A stretch of DNA of 8,927 bases, taken from contig SLAO01000091.1 of the NCBI GenBank assembly GCA_007126835.1, forward strand, positions 1 through 8,927, in the 5' to 3' direction. Under the pieces are notes generated by a model. It did no database searches. It was given only the letters and a program-made list of their open reading frames with translations, and was not told where the DNA came from. Numbering within the stretch: the stretch's first letter is position 1; each line of letters begins with the position of its first letter. Below, in pieces: positions 1-7,935 of this stretch. Position numbers and translations under genes: made by a program. The stretch is from Nitriliruptorales bacterium. Its GTDB lineage: Bacteria; Actinomycetota; Nitriliruptoria; Euzebyales; Egibacteraceae.

Positions 1-1538
<1,538 letters not shown>

Positions 1539-1543
1539 CTGCG

Positions 1544-1549
1544 AGCCTA
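1544..1549 (-). promoter_or_regulatory. -10-like hexamer TAGGCT for the ABC-F gene, leaderless arrangement
   Basis: Read on the minus strand, TAGGCT matches TANNNT and is followed by CGCAG and then ATG at 1538. A start site 6-7 nt after the hexamer would fall on the A of the ATG. No good Shine-Dalgarno sequence precedes the gene and no TTGACA-like -35 is visible, as is common for leaderless genes in high-GC actinobacteria. The match is by eye. Confidence 0.5.
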
Positions 1550-1597
1550 CTGGCCTGCAACGCCCGCGTCGCCGACGCCGGGCGGCCGTGCCGGGGG

Positions 1598-1603
1598 TAG
1601 CCT
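1598..1603 (+). promoter_or_regulatory. -10-like hexamer TAGCCT for the small membrane protein gene
   Basis: TAGCCT fits TANNNT and lies 10 nt before the ATG at 1614, so the transcript would have a leader of only a few bases. The bases between hexamer and ATG (CGGCGCCACC) hold no Shine-Dalgarno sequence, in keeping with a near-leaderless start. No clear -35 is visible. It shares the 75-bp spacer with the divergent ABC-F promoter. Confidence 0.35.
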
Positions 1604-1613
1604 CGGCGCCACC

Positions 1614-2003
1614 ATGTCACTTACGGTTCTCCACAGCTGGGTCGGCTACGCCATCGTCGGAAGCTGGGCGATCGTCGCCGGGTGGGGCTTGGCCCTGGCC
1701 CTGACCCGATACGACGACACCCCCACCTTCTGGCGCTTCGTCGGCGTAGCACAGGTGCTGCTCGGCGTGCAGCTCCTCGCCGGGCTCGTGCTGCTGGCGC
1801 TGGGACGGCTTCCCGCAGGGGCCGATTGGTTCAACAACGTCTTCCACATCCTCTACGGCTTCGCGTTTCCCGTGGTGGTGCTGGTCTACGCGCACCGTTG
1901 GAGCCGCGCCGGCCGGGTCAACCCCCATCTGGCCTTCGCGGTGACGGGCCTGGTCCTGTTCGGGCTGACGGCCCGGGCGTGGCAAACCGGCGCCTGGATG
2001 TGA
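1614..2003 (+). CDS. Four-helix membrane protein of unknown function
   Basis: 129 residues, starting at ATG 1614 and ending at TGA 2001-2003. Function not recognised. Hydrophobic stretches at about 10-30, 41-63, 74-94 and 106-121 predict four membrane helices, with short loops and no cleavable signal. Histidines sit at 7, 78, 94 and 105, each at or near a helix end, and aromatic residues are frequent. This layout resembles small haem-binding helical bundles such as cytochrome b561-like or half-CtaA-like folds, but no diagnostic motif is present, so haem binding is only a guess. It reads in the direction of pgpH, with 151 bp between them, so cotranscription is possible. Helix-rich composition, typical high-GC codon use and the upstream -10-like element support a real gene. 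The plus-strand frame also opens further upstream across the ABC-F gene, but that part is antisense. Confidence 0.8.
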   Translation: MSLTVLHSWVGYAIVGSWAIVAGWGLALALTRYDDTPTFWRFVGVAQVLLGVQLLAGLVLLALGRLPAGADWFNNVFHILYGFAFPVVVLVYAHRWSRAGRVNPHLAFAVTGLVLFGLTARAWQTGAWM

Positions 2004-2050
2004 CCTTCGGGGCCACTACGCCGATGGGGCCGGTCCCGGGGACGCAGACG

Positions 2051-2065
2051 ACCGCGGCTCGCGGT
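2051..2065. repeat. Perfect 6-bp inverted repeat with 3-nt loop
   Basis: ACCGCG, GCT, CGCGGT form a tight hairpin or palindromic site whose last base overlaps the -10-like hexamer TACCGT (2065-2070). It could be an operator for pgpH transcription or the stem of a weak terminator for the preceding gene. There is no T-run after it. GC-rich DNA produces such repeats by chance quite often. Confidence 0.3.
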
Positions 2066-2070
2066 ACCGT
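2065..2070 (+). promoter_or_regulatory. -10-like hexamer TACCGT upstream of pgpH
   Basis: TACCGT fits TANNNT. The next possible start codon, GTG at 2078, lies 7 nt after it, the spacing of a leaderless transcript, while the pgpH start is 84 nt further on. It would give pgpH its own promoter within the 151-bp spacer. No -35 consensus is visible. Confidence 0.3.
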
Positions 2071-2077
2071 CGAGGGG

Positions 2078-2167
2078 GTGCAGGTCACCCTGGTCAGCAC
2101 GCACTCGCGGATCACAGCGTTGCCACACCGATCACCTGCTTGGAGCTTCCCCTCGTGGCCCCACTGA
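2078..2167 (+). CDS. Possible 29-codon leader ORF overlapping the pgpH start
   Basis: A GTG at 2078 opens a frame of 29 codons closed by TGA at 2165-2167. The frame differs from pgpH and overlaps its first 13 bases. It begins 7 nt after a -10-like hexamer, so it could be translated from a leaderless mRNA and hand ribosomes to the pgpH start. The predicted peptide is mixed in character, with two Trp near its C-terminal end (SPAWSFPSWPH) and no membrane segment. Nothing else supports coding, and it may be chance. Confidence 0.2.
   Translation: MQVTLVSTHSRITALPHRSPAWSFPSWPH
2142..2145 (+). promoter_or_regulatory. Ribosome binding site GGAG deciding the pgpH start
   Basis: GGAG ends 9 nt before GTG 2155. 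The other in-frame candidate, TTG 2140, has no purine-rich sequence before it. This favours the GTG start, which removes five residues from the longest reading. Confidence 0.5.
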
Positions 2168-4377
2168 CCGGACGGGACTGGGTCCAGCGCGTCGCTGCGT
2201 TGGTGCTGGTGGTGCTCGTCGTGCCAGCGGTGATGAGCGTCTCCGCGTTCTTGCAGGACACGCCGATCCGCGAGGGCGAGCCGTCCCCGCGGACCGTGAT
2301 CGCCCCCGACCTGATCCGCATCTCCGACCCGGAGGCCACCGAGCGCGAGCAGCGTGCCGCTGCCGAGGCGGTCGAACCGGTCCTCGTCGACGACGAGGAG
2401 GCCCGGCGGGAGGTGGTCCAGGAAGTCCGCGACGTGTTTGCGCGCGTGCGGGCTGCCCGCGAGCCCGGTGACGACGAACGCCCGCCCAGCCGGGCGGAGC
2501 AGATCGAGGCGCTGTCGGAGTCGGTGGCGTACCTGGAGGAGGAGGGCATCCGACGGCTGGTCAACCTGTCCGACGACGACCTCGTCGAGGTGCGCGAAGA
2601 CACCGTCGAGATCGCACAGCAGCTCGCCCGCCAGCAGATCGAGGACGGCGAGGCCGACGCCGCAGCCGAGCAGCAGCTGCGCAACGAACTCGCCGTGCGA
2701 GCGTTCCCCGACGGGGTGGCCGAGGGCGTCGTCGATCCGCTGATCCGGCAAGCCGCCCAACCGACGGTGCGGATCGACGAGGAGGCCACCGCAGCCCAAC
2801 GCGAGGAGGCCGCCGCGGAGGTCGGCGAGGTCGTCCGCACGTTCGTGGGCGGGACCGCGATCGTGTCCGCCGGCGAGGTGGTCGACGAGATCCAGATGCA
2901 GGCGCTGCAAGCCCGTGGGCTCGAGGGAGCCGAGCCATGGCAGTGGCTCGCACGGGCGATCGCCTTGGCGGTCGCTGCCACCGCGGCCGTGGGCTTTTAC
3001 ATCCGGGCGTATCGGGCGCGGGTGTGGGCCTCGGCCCGCAAGCTGCTTCTGCTAGCCGTGTTGTACACCGCGTTCGCCGCGGCGGTGCAGGCCGTCGCCC
3101 TGCTCGCGCCGGAACCGACCTCGGGATGGCTGTTCCTCGTGCCCGCGGGCGCGGTGGCGATGCTGGCCACGATCCTGTTCGACCCCCCGGTGGGGGTGCT
3201 GTCGGCGCTGCCGATGGCCGCCGTCGTGGCCTTCACGGCCCCGTCGGAGCCGGGTGTGATCGTGTTCACCGTGCTGTCGGCGATCGCCAGCGTGCCGCTG
3301 GTGTCGCGGCTGTCGGCGCGCGGAGACCTGCGTCGGGCCGCGCTGTGGTCCACGCTGGGCTACGTCGCCCTCGCCACGGTGCTGGCCGCCGTGTTCGAAG
3401 GGCCGATCCCAGTCGCGGCCGCGGCCGGGCTCGTCAACGGCGTCGCCTCGGCGGTCATCGTCAACGGGAGCCTGCCGTTCCTCGAGTCCGTCTTCGGGGT
3501 GCTGACCGCGACCAGCCTGCTCGACCTGCAGGATCGCAATCACCCGCTGCTGCGGGAGCTCGAGCAGAAGGCCCTGGGCAGCTACAACCACTCGATCCAG
3601 GTGTCTACGATGGTCGATCGCGCGTGTCGGGCGATCGGGGCCGACGCGCTGCTCGGCAGCGTCGCGGCGCTGTATCACGACATCGGCAAGGTGCGCCGTC
3701 CGTACTTCTTCGTCGAGAACCAGTTCGGCATCGGCAACCCGCACGACGACCTCCCCCCGGAGGTGTCGGCGGAGATCATCCAGCGCCACGTCAGCGACGG
3801 GATCGAGATGGCACGCTCGTCCCGGTTGCCAGCCGAGGTCGTGGAGGGCATCGCCACGCACCACGGCACCACGCTGGTGTCCTACTTCTACCGCCAGGCG
3901 GTCAATGCCGCTGCTGCCGACACGAAGGTGGACGAGGCTGTCTACCGGTATCCCGGGCGAAAGCCGTCGTCGAAGGAGATGGCGGTGCTGATGCTGGCTG
4001 ACTGCTGCGAGGGCGCCAGCCGCGCTGCGGCCCAGCACGACCGCAACCTCACCAAGGCGGACCTCGAACGGATTGTCGAGGGGTTGGTGACCGATCGCAT
4101 CGACGACGGGCAGCTCGACGAGGCCAGCTTGACCTTCCGCGAGCTAAAGATCGTTCAGGACGCCTTTATCGAGGCCCTCGTGGGCTTTTACCACCCTCGG
4201 ATCACCTACCCGGCGCTGGCCACCGAGCGGGCCGAGCAGGACCCCCAGCCTGCGCCGTCGTCGTCAGCCTACGACGGTGCGTCCGGCGGCACGCACACCC
4301 GTCAACCCAACGGCGGGTCCCCGGGACAGCACCAGGCGCCGAGCGCCGAGCGCAGCGGCCCCGCCGACCCCGCCTGA
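2155..4377 (+). CDS. pgpH: PgpH-type 7TM-HD cyclic-di-AMP phosphodiesterase
   Basis: Membrane-bound HD-domain phosphodiesterase that, by family, hydrolyses cyclic-di-AMP to pApA and so affects potassium and osmotic balance. With the GTG 2155 start it has 740 residues, the usual family size. Order: an N-terminal membrane helix (about 12-31); an acidic extracytoplasmic 7TMR-HDED domain (about 32-260); seven membrane helices (about 265-455); a cytoplasmic HD domain (about 460-650); and a Pro/Ser/Gly/Gln-rich tail of about 55 residues that looks disordered. Expected metal ligands are all visible: H479 (YNHS), H508-D509 (HDIGK), H545 (QRHV), H569-H570 (THHGTT) and D616 (LADCCEG). RRPYFFVENQ, NPHDDL and YPGRKP also match Bacillus YqfF and Listeria PgpH closely. 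The firmicute neighbours phoH and ybeY are absent; upstream is a four-helix protein and downstream a convergent gene. The family call is firm; the substrate is inferred from family. Confidence 0.95.
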   Translation: MAPLTGRDWVQRVAALVLVVLVVPAVMSVSAFLQDTPIREGEPSPRTVIAPDLIRISDPEATEREQRAAAEAVEPVLVDDEEARREVVQEVRDVFARVRAAREPGDDERPPSRAEQIEALSESVAYLEEEGIRRLVNLSDDDLVEVREDTVEIAQQLARQQIEDGEADAAAEQQLRNELAVRAFPDGVAEGVVDPLIRQAAQPTVRIDEEATAAQREEAAAEVGEVVRTFVGGTAIVSAGEVVDEIQMQALQARGLEGAEPWQWLARAIALAVAATAAVGFYIRAYRARVWASARKLLLLAVLYTAFAAAVQAVALLAPEPTSGWLFLVPAGAVAMLATILFDPPVGVLSALPMAAVVAFTAPSEPGVIVFTVLSAIASVPLVSRLSARGDLRRAALWSTLGYVALATVLAAVFEGPIPVAAAAGLVNGVASAVIVNGSLPFLESVFGVLTATSLLDLQDRNHPLLRELEQKALGSYNHSIQVSTMVDRACRAIGADALLGSVAALYHDIGKVRRPYFFVENQFGIGNPHDDLPPEVSAEIIQRHVSDGIEMARSSRLPAEVVEGIATHHGTTLVSYFYRQAVNAAAADTKVDEAVYRYPGRKPSSKEMAVLMLADCCEGASRAAAQHDRNLTKADLERIVEGLVTDRIDDGQLDEASLTFRELKIVQDAFIEALVGFYHPRITYPALATERAEQDPQPAPSSSAYDGASGGTHTRQPNGGSPGQHQAPSAERSGPADPA

Positions 4378-4391
4378 GCACAGTCGGGGTC
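4366..4391. terminator. Candidate bidirectional terminator hairpin between convergent genes
   Basis: GACCCCG (4366-4372) and CGGGGTC (4385-4391) form a perfect 7-bp stem with a 12-nt loop. The loop contains the pgpH stop codon, and the right arm reaches the first base of the opposing gene's stop. Only 13 bp separate the two stops, so a shared terminator is reasonable. There is no T-run on either side, so intrinsic termination would be weak, and the arms lie partly inside coding sequence. Confidence 0.4.
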
Positions 4392-4834
4392 TAGGAGCCG
4401 GGCTCGCCGGCGCGCCCCTCGCCCGACCGCGGGGCGGTCCAGGCACCGACGAGCACACCCGCGGCCACCATCGCGACGAGCTGTGCGCCAAGCAGCGCAT
4501 CCGGCGCCCCGGGGACGCCGAAGTACACGGTCACCGCGCCGTAGGCCACCGCGAGCAGGATCCCGCCGCCGGTGCCCACGGCGACACGGCGGGCGACCCG
4601 GCGCAGGATCGGCCGAGCGGCGAGCGCCGCCAGTGCCACCGCCAGCGCCCAGACGAGGGCGTCCCACACCCCACCCGCGGTGTCGGGTCCCGGCGACACG
4701 GTCACCGCGACCGCGCCGAGCAGCGCGCCCGCCGCGGTGTAAACGAAGACCATCACGAGGCCGGCGAGGACAGCGGGACCGACGACGCCCCGGGCCACGG
4801 GTGGCTCGTCGGCGAGCGCTCGGCGTGGCGGCAT
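4391..4834 (-). CDS. Four-helix membrane protein coupled to the NuoF-like gene
   Basis: 147 residues, starting at ATG 4834 and ending at TAG 4391. Function not recognised. Four hydrophobic segments at about 17-46, 56-74, 84-107 and 113-133 predict membrane helices rich in Ala, Val, Gly and Leu. Arginines before helix 1 and between helices 2 and 3 (RPILRRVARR) suggest both termini and that loop face the cytoplasm. The protein has no His, Cys or Lys, so it is unlikely to hold haem or Fe-S clusters. It begins 4 nt after the nuoF stop with no clear ribosome binding site, so translational coupling to nuoF is likely. It could anchor the NuoF-like protein at the membrane or be an unrelated passenger. 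It converges on pgpH with a 13-bp gap. Small low-complexity membrane proteins like this are hard to classify by eye. Confidence 0.8.
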   Translation of the reverse strand: MPPRRALADEPPVARGVVGPAVLAGLVMVFVYTAAGALLGAVAVTVSPGPDTAGGVWDALVWALAVALAALAARPILRRVARRVAVGTGGGILLAVAYGAVTVYFGVPGAPDALLGAQLVAMVAAGVLVGAWTAPRSGEGRAGEPGS

Positions 4835-4838
4835 CGCG

Positions 4839-6221
4839 CTAGTACGCCGGCCAGGCCGAGGCGGCGTCGAACTGCTCCCGGGGGGCGTAGGACCAGTCGG
4901 GTCGCTTGCGCTCGTACTCGGGATCGAAGACGACCTCGCCGGTCTCCTCGTCGACGTCGACGATCTTTGGGGCCCTGACCTTGACCTCCTCGGGAGTCGG
5001 AGCGGCCAGCCGGGCTTCGAACGCCTCGGGGAAGGTCTCGAGCACCGAGCGCATCACCAGGGCCGACCCCACGGGCAGGAAGCAGCGGTTCTGGTCGGTC
5101 ACGACCTCAGTCCGCTTGCGCAGGCCAGCGATGTCTGATTGCTGGCCCTGACCCCGCACGAAGCGGTCGAGCACCTCCCCCATGTACAGGTTGCCGAGCT
5201 TGCACGCGTTGCACTGGCCGCAGGACTCGTTGGCCAGGAACCGGATCAGCTGCGAGGTGACCTGGACCATGCAGCGAGAGCGGTCGTAGACCACGAAGCC
5301 ACCCGAGCCCAGGCCCAACCCGGCCTCTCGGAAGGACTCGAAGTCCATCGGCAAGTCCAGCAGGTCAGGGGTGATGACCGGACCGGACACGCCAGACCAG
5401 ATCGCTTGGACGTCCTCGGCGCGAGCGCCCCCGATGTCGCAGACAAGCGTGCGCAGTGAGGTGCCCATCGGCAGTTCGTAGAAGCCGCCGTTGTCGACGT
5501 CACCCGACACCGTGAACAGCATCGTGCCAGGGCTCTCCTCGGTGCCGTGCTGCCGGAACGCGTCGGCTCCCCGCGCCAGGATCCAGGTGGCGTGCGACAT
5601 CGTCTCGACGTTGTTGACGCACGTGGGGTTGGGGTTGGTCGTGTTGGCCCACAGCCCGATCTGGAACGGGGGCACGAGCCGGGGCATGGGCAGCTTGCCC
5701 TCGATGACCTCGAGCAGGGCCTTCTCCTCACCGAACAGGTACTCGTCGGGCCCACCGACGATGTCGATCTCGCCGGCGCGCTTCCAGCCGGCCTCGGCCA
5801 TCTCGTCGCGTGCCTCCACCAGGCGCGTGAAGGCCGCGGTGAAGCGCTCCTTCGTGGCGATGTAGCCGTACCGCCCCCCCATGGCCACGAGGGCGATCAT
5901 CATGCCCTCGAGCAGCTGATAGGGGTTGCGGACCATGAGCGGTCGGTCCTTGTAGGTGCCGGGCTCGCCCTCGGCGGCGTTGCAGACGACGTAGGCGGTA
6001 CCGTCGTCGCGTCCGGCGTCGGCCACGCCCCGCCACTTGATGCCAGTGGGAAAGCCCGCGCCGCCCCGGCCACGCAGGCCCGCACGCCTGATCTCGGCGA
6101 TGACGTCGTCGGGGTCCATGGCCAGCGCGCGCTCGAGCCCTGCGCCCCCGCCCATGGCGACGTAGTCGTCCAGCGAGCGCACCGGCTCGTCGGGTAGCAG
6201 CTGGTAGGAGGACTCGGGCAT
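4839..6221 (-). CDS. nuoF: NuoF-like NADH-oxidising FMN/4Fe-4S flavoprotein
   Basis: 460 residues, the usual NuoF length. By family it takes a hydride from NADH to FMN and passes single electrons to a 4Fe-4S cluster. Visible: the FMN-binding glycine loop GRGGAGFPTGIKW (51-63); NAAEGEPGTYKDR (81-93); YLFGEEKALLEVIEG (161-175); NNVET (203-207); and cluster ligands C334, C337, C340 in SCGQCNACKLG with C380 in NRCFLP, spaced as in cluster N3. Residue 83 is Ala where complex I NuoF normally has Asp next to the flavin. The last 60 or so residues are charged and end in aromatic residues. ATG 6221 is supported by AGAAAGG 10 nt upstream. No nuoE, nuoG or other complex I gene is adjacent; the only operon partner seen is the membrane protein beginning 4 nt downstream. 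It may be complex I NuoF in a scattered operon, or the diaphorase part of another NADH-dependent oxidoreductase. The family is certain; the complex is not. Confidence 0.92.
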   Translation of the reverse strand: MPESSYQLLPDEPVRSLDDYVAMGGGAGLERALAMDPDDVIAEIRRAGLRGRGGAGFPTGIKWRGVADAGRDDGTAYVVCNAAEGEPGTYKDRPLMVRNPYQLLEGMMIALVAMGGRYGYIATKERFTAAFTRLVEARDEMAEAGWKRAGEIDIVGGPDEYLFGEEKALLEVIEGKLPMPRLVPPFQIGLWANTTNPNPTCVNNVETMSHATWILARGADAFRQHGTEESPGTMLFTVSGDVDNGGFYELPMGTSLRTLVCDIGGARAEDVQAIWSGVSGPVITPDLLDLPMDFESFREAGLGLGSGGFVVYDRSRCMVQVTSQLIRFLANESCGQCNACKLGNLYMGEVLDRFVRGQGQQSDIAGLRKRTEVVTDQNRCFLPVGSALVMRSVLETFPEAFEARLAAPTPEEVKVRAPKIVDVDEETGEVVFDPEYERKRPDWSYAPREQFDAASAWPAY

Positions 6222-6231
6222 TGGAACCTGG

Positions 6232-6238
6232 CCTTTCT
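6232..6238 (-). promoter_or_regulatory. Ribosome binding site AGAAAGG for the NuoF-like gene
   Basis: On the minus strand AGAAAGG stands 10 nt before ATG 6221. It is one of the clearer Shine-Dalgarno sequences in the window and supports the chosen start. Confidence 0.5.
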
Positions 6239-6245
6239 AGAGCTG

Positions 6246-6263
6246 CCGGCGGTCAGGCGCCGG
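6246..6263. repeat. 6-bp inverted repeat in the spacer before the NuoF-like gene
   Basis: CCGGCG and CGCCGG flank a 6-nt loop, giving a GC-only stem 25-42 nt before the nuoF ATG. It may end glgP/alpha-glucosidase transcripts or form a structure in the nuoF leader. No T-run follows on the minus strand. The 104-bp spacer (6222-6325) shows no clear -10/-35 pair by eye, so whether nuoF has its own promoter is open. Confidence 0.3.
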
Positions 6264-6325
6264 TCTAGTGCGCTGCGCTGTCTCGAACCCGCTCGCGCCT
6301 TGAGCGTTCCCGGCCATCTTGCCCC

Positions 6326-7933
6326 TCATCCCGCGTGGATCGCCAACGCAGCGGCGGGCGCGAGCTCCAGCGGGCCGGCGACCCTCTCACCCTCGCGCCG
6401 ACGGTCGGTGCAGAAGACCACCCGTCCTTGCTGGCCGGGGTCCCAAGCGACCGGGTCCGGGCCGAGGTTCGCTGCGACGATCAGGCTGCCGCGGCGGTAG
6501 GCGATCACCGGACCTTGCGCCTGCTGCCACTCGACGTCGACCTCGAGCGAGGACAGGTCAGGGTGATCGTGGCGGAGGGCCACCAGCGCCCGGTAGCGGT
6601 GCAGGAACGAATGGGTGTCGCTGCGTTGCACCTCGACGGTGTCCTCCGCGGTCCGGTCGCCGAGCGGCAGCCACGCGCGCGGTGCGGTGGTGAACCCCAA
6701 CCCCGGCGCCGCCTGCCATGGCATCGGCGTGCGGCAGCGGTCCCGGCTGTGGTCGTAGGCGCCGGCGCGCACCGCGATCGGGTCCTCGGCGGCGTCGGGC
6801 GGGACGTCGACGTCGAGCAGCGCGAGCTCCTCGCCTTGGTACAAAAACGGCAAGCCGGGCAACCCGAACTGCAAGACCGCCACGGCCAGCGCCAGGTCAC
6901 GACCGCGCTGCCCGCCTCCCAGCCGGCTGGCCGCGCGCGGACTGTCGTGGCTGGAGGTGATCCACGCCAGGCAGCCCGGGGGCAGCCCGGTGCCTTCCAT
7001 CAGCCACCGCCGCAGGCGTGCCGGGTCCCGGCCGTCGAACCGCAGCGGCGCGAACCAGAACGCCAGGTGCAGGCCGTCTTGCGAGGTGACGAACGGGGCG
7101 AGGTCGTTGACGTCGGTCAGGTACACCTCGCCGAGCAGCAGCCCGTCGCGGGCATCGGCCACGCGGCGCCATGCCCGATACACGTCGAGGACCTCGGGCT
7201 GGTTGACGTCGTAGAGGTGGTGGAGGGCCTCGAAGTTGCCGACCAACTCCAGGGTCTCCCCCGACCCCGCCCCGGGGGCAGGCGGGAGGTCGGGCAGGTC
7301 GGCGTGCTTGGCCAGGGCGTGCGCCACGTCGATGCGGAACCCGTCGATGCCGCGGTCGAGCCAGTACGCGATGATGTCCTCGAACGCGGCGGCGACGTCG
7401 GGGTTCGCCCAGTTCAGATCGGGCTGCTCGGGCAGGAACAAGTGGCAGTAGTACTGCTCGGTCGCCGCGTCGTACGTCCACGCGGGCCCCCCGAAGTGGC
7501 TCAGCCAGTTGTTGGGCGGCCCGCCGTCGGGGGCGGGGTCTCGCCAGATGTACCAGTCGCGCTTGGGGTCGTTCCGCGACGTGCGCGACGCGATGAACCA
7601 CGGGTGCGCACTCGAGGTGTGGTTGGGCACCAGGTCGAGCAGCACGGCGATGCCGAGGTCGTGCGCGCGCTCGACGACCCGTTCCAGCGCCCGCATGCCG
7701 CCGAGCTCGTCGGCGACCTGCAGGTAGTCGGCCACGTCGTAGCCGTGGTCAGCCAGCGGCGACGGGAAGCATGGGGTGATCCAGATCAGGTCGATCCCCA
7801 GCCACGCGAGGTAGTCCAGCCGTTCGTGGAGCCCGTCGAGGTCGCCGACGCCGTCGGCGTCGGAGTCGGCGAACGACCGGATATAGACCTCGTAGCCCAC
7901 CCGGTCGTGCCACCACCGGCGTCGTGTCTGCAC
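6326..7933 (-). CDS. GH13 alpha-glucosidase (maltase / oligo-1,6-glucosidase type)
   Basis: Cytoplasmic glycoside hydrolase releasing glucose from the non-reducing ends of short alpha-glucans. 535 residues from GTG 7933, typical of GH13 alpha-glucosidases; no signal peptide. The (beta/alpha)8 barrel starts at YEVYIRSFADSDADGVGDL. Conserved regions: DLVPNHTS (D100, N104, H105), QPDLNW, GFRIDVAHAL with nucleophile D202, LLGEVYL with acid/base E269, and SSHDSPR with transition-state D330. QPDLNW marks the oligo-1,6-glucosidase/alpha-glucosidase branch, and the sequence resembles Streptomyces AglA-type enzymes. Val follows the nucleophile, which in some family members goes with alpha-1,6 activity, but specificity cannot be fixed here. 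The usual Asn before HD is Ser. A C-terminal beta-domain begins near residue 455. GTG 7933 lies 2 nt after the phosphorylase stop with AGG 7 nt upstream; an in-frame GTG at 7966 would overlap that gene and lacks a binding site. Confidence 0.95.
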   Translation of the reverse strand: MQTRRRWWHDRVGYEVYIRSFADSDADGVGDLDGLHERLDYLAWLGIDLIWITPCFPSPLADHGYDVADYLQVADELGGMRALERVVERAHDLGIAVLLDLVPNHTSSAHPWFIASRTSRNDPKRDWYIWRDPAPDGGPPNNWLSHFGGPAWTYDAATEQYYCHLFLPEQPDLNWANPDVAAAFEDIIAYWLDRGIDGFRIDVAHALAKHADLPDLPPAPGAGSGETLELVGNFEALHHLYDVNQPEVLDVYRAWRRVADARDGLLLGEVYLTDVNDLAPFVTSQDGLHLAFWFAPLRFDGRDPARLRRWLMEGTGLPPGCLAWITSSHDSPRAASRLGGGQRGRDLALAVAVLQFGLPGLPFLYQGEELALLDVDVPPDAAEDPIAVRAGAYDHSRDRCRTPMPWQAAPGLGFTTAPRAWLPLGDRTAEDTVEVQRSDTHSFLHRYRALVALRHDHPDLSSLEVDVEWQQAQGPVIAYRRGSLIVAANLGPDPVAWDPGQQGRVVFCTDRRREGERVAGPLELAPAAALAIHAG

Positions 7934-7935
7934 CG

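Noticed and set aside
2140..2154. TTG at 2140 as the pgpH start
   Set aside because: It has no ribosome binding site, whereas GTG 2155 has GGAG 9 nt upstream. It remains possible.
2112..2981. Long minus-strand open frames opposite the pgpH extracytoplasmic domain
   Set aside because: The sense strand encodes a conserved domain. The antisense products are Ser/Arg/Ala-rich with no family likeness.
3052..4038. A 328-codon minus-strand frame opposite the pgpH membrane and HD domains
   Set aside because: The predicted product is His/Arg/Gln-rich low-complexity sequence, and the sense strand carries the conserved HD motifs.
4264..4667. Overlapping minus-strand frames across the end of pgpH and the small membrane gene
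   Set aside because: Arg/Gly-rich products without helices; they overlap the better-supported pgpH tail and the 147-residue membrane protein.
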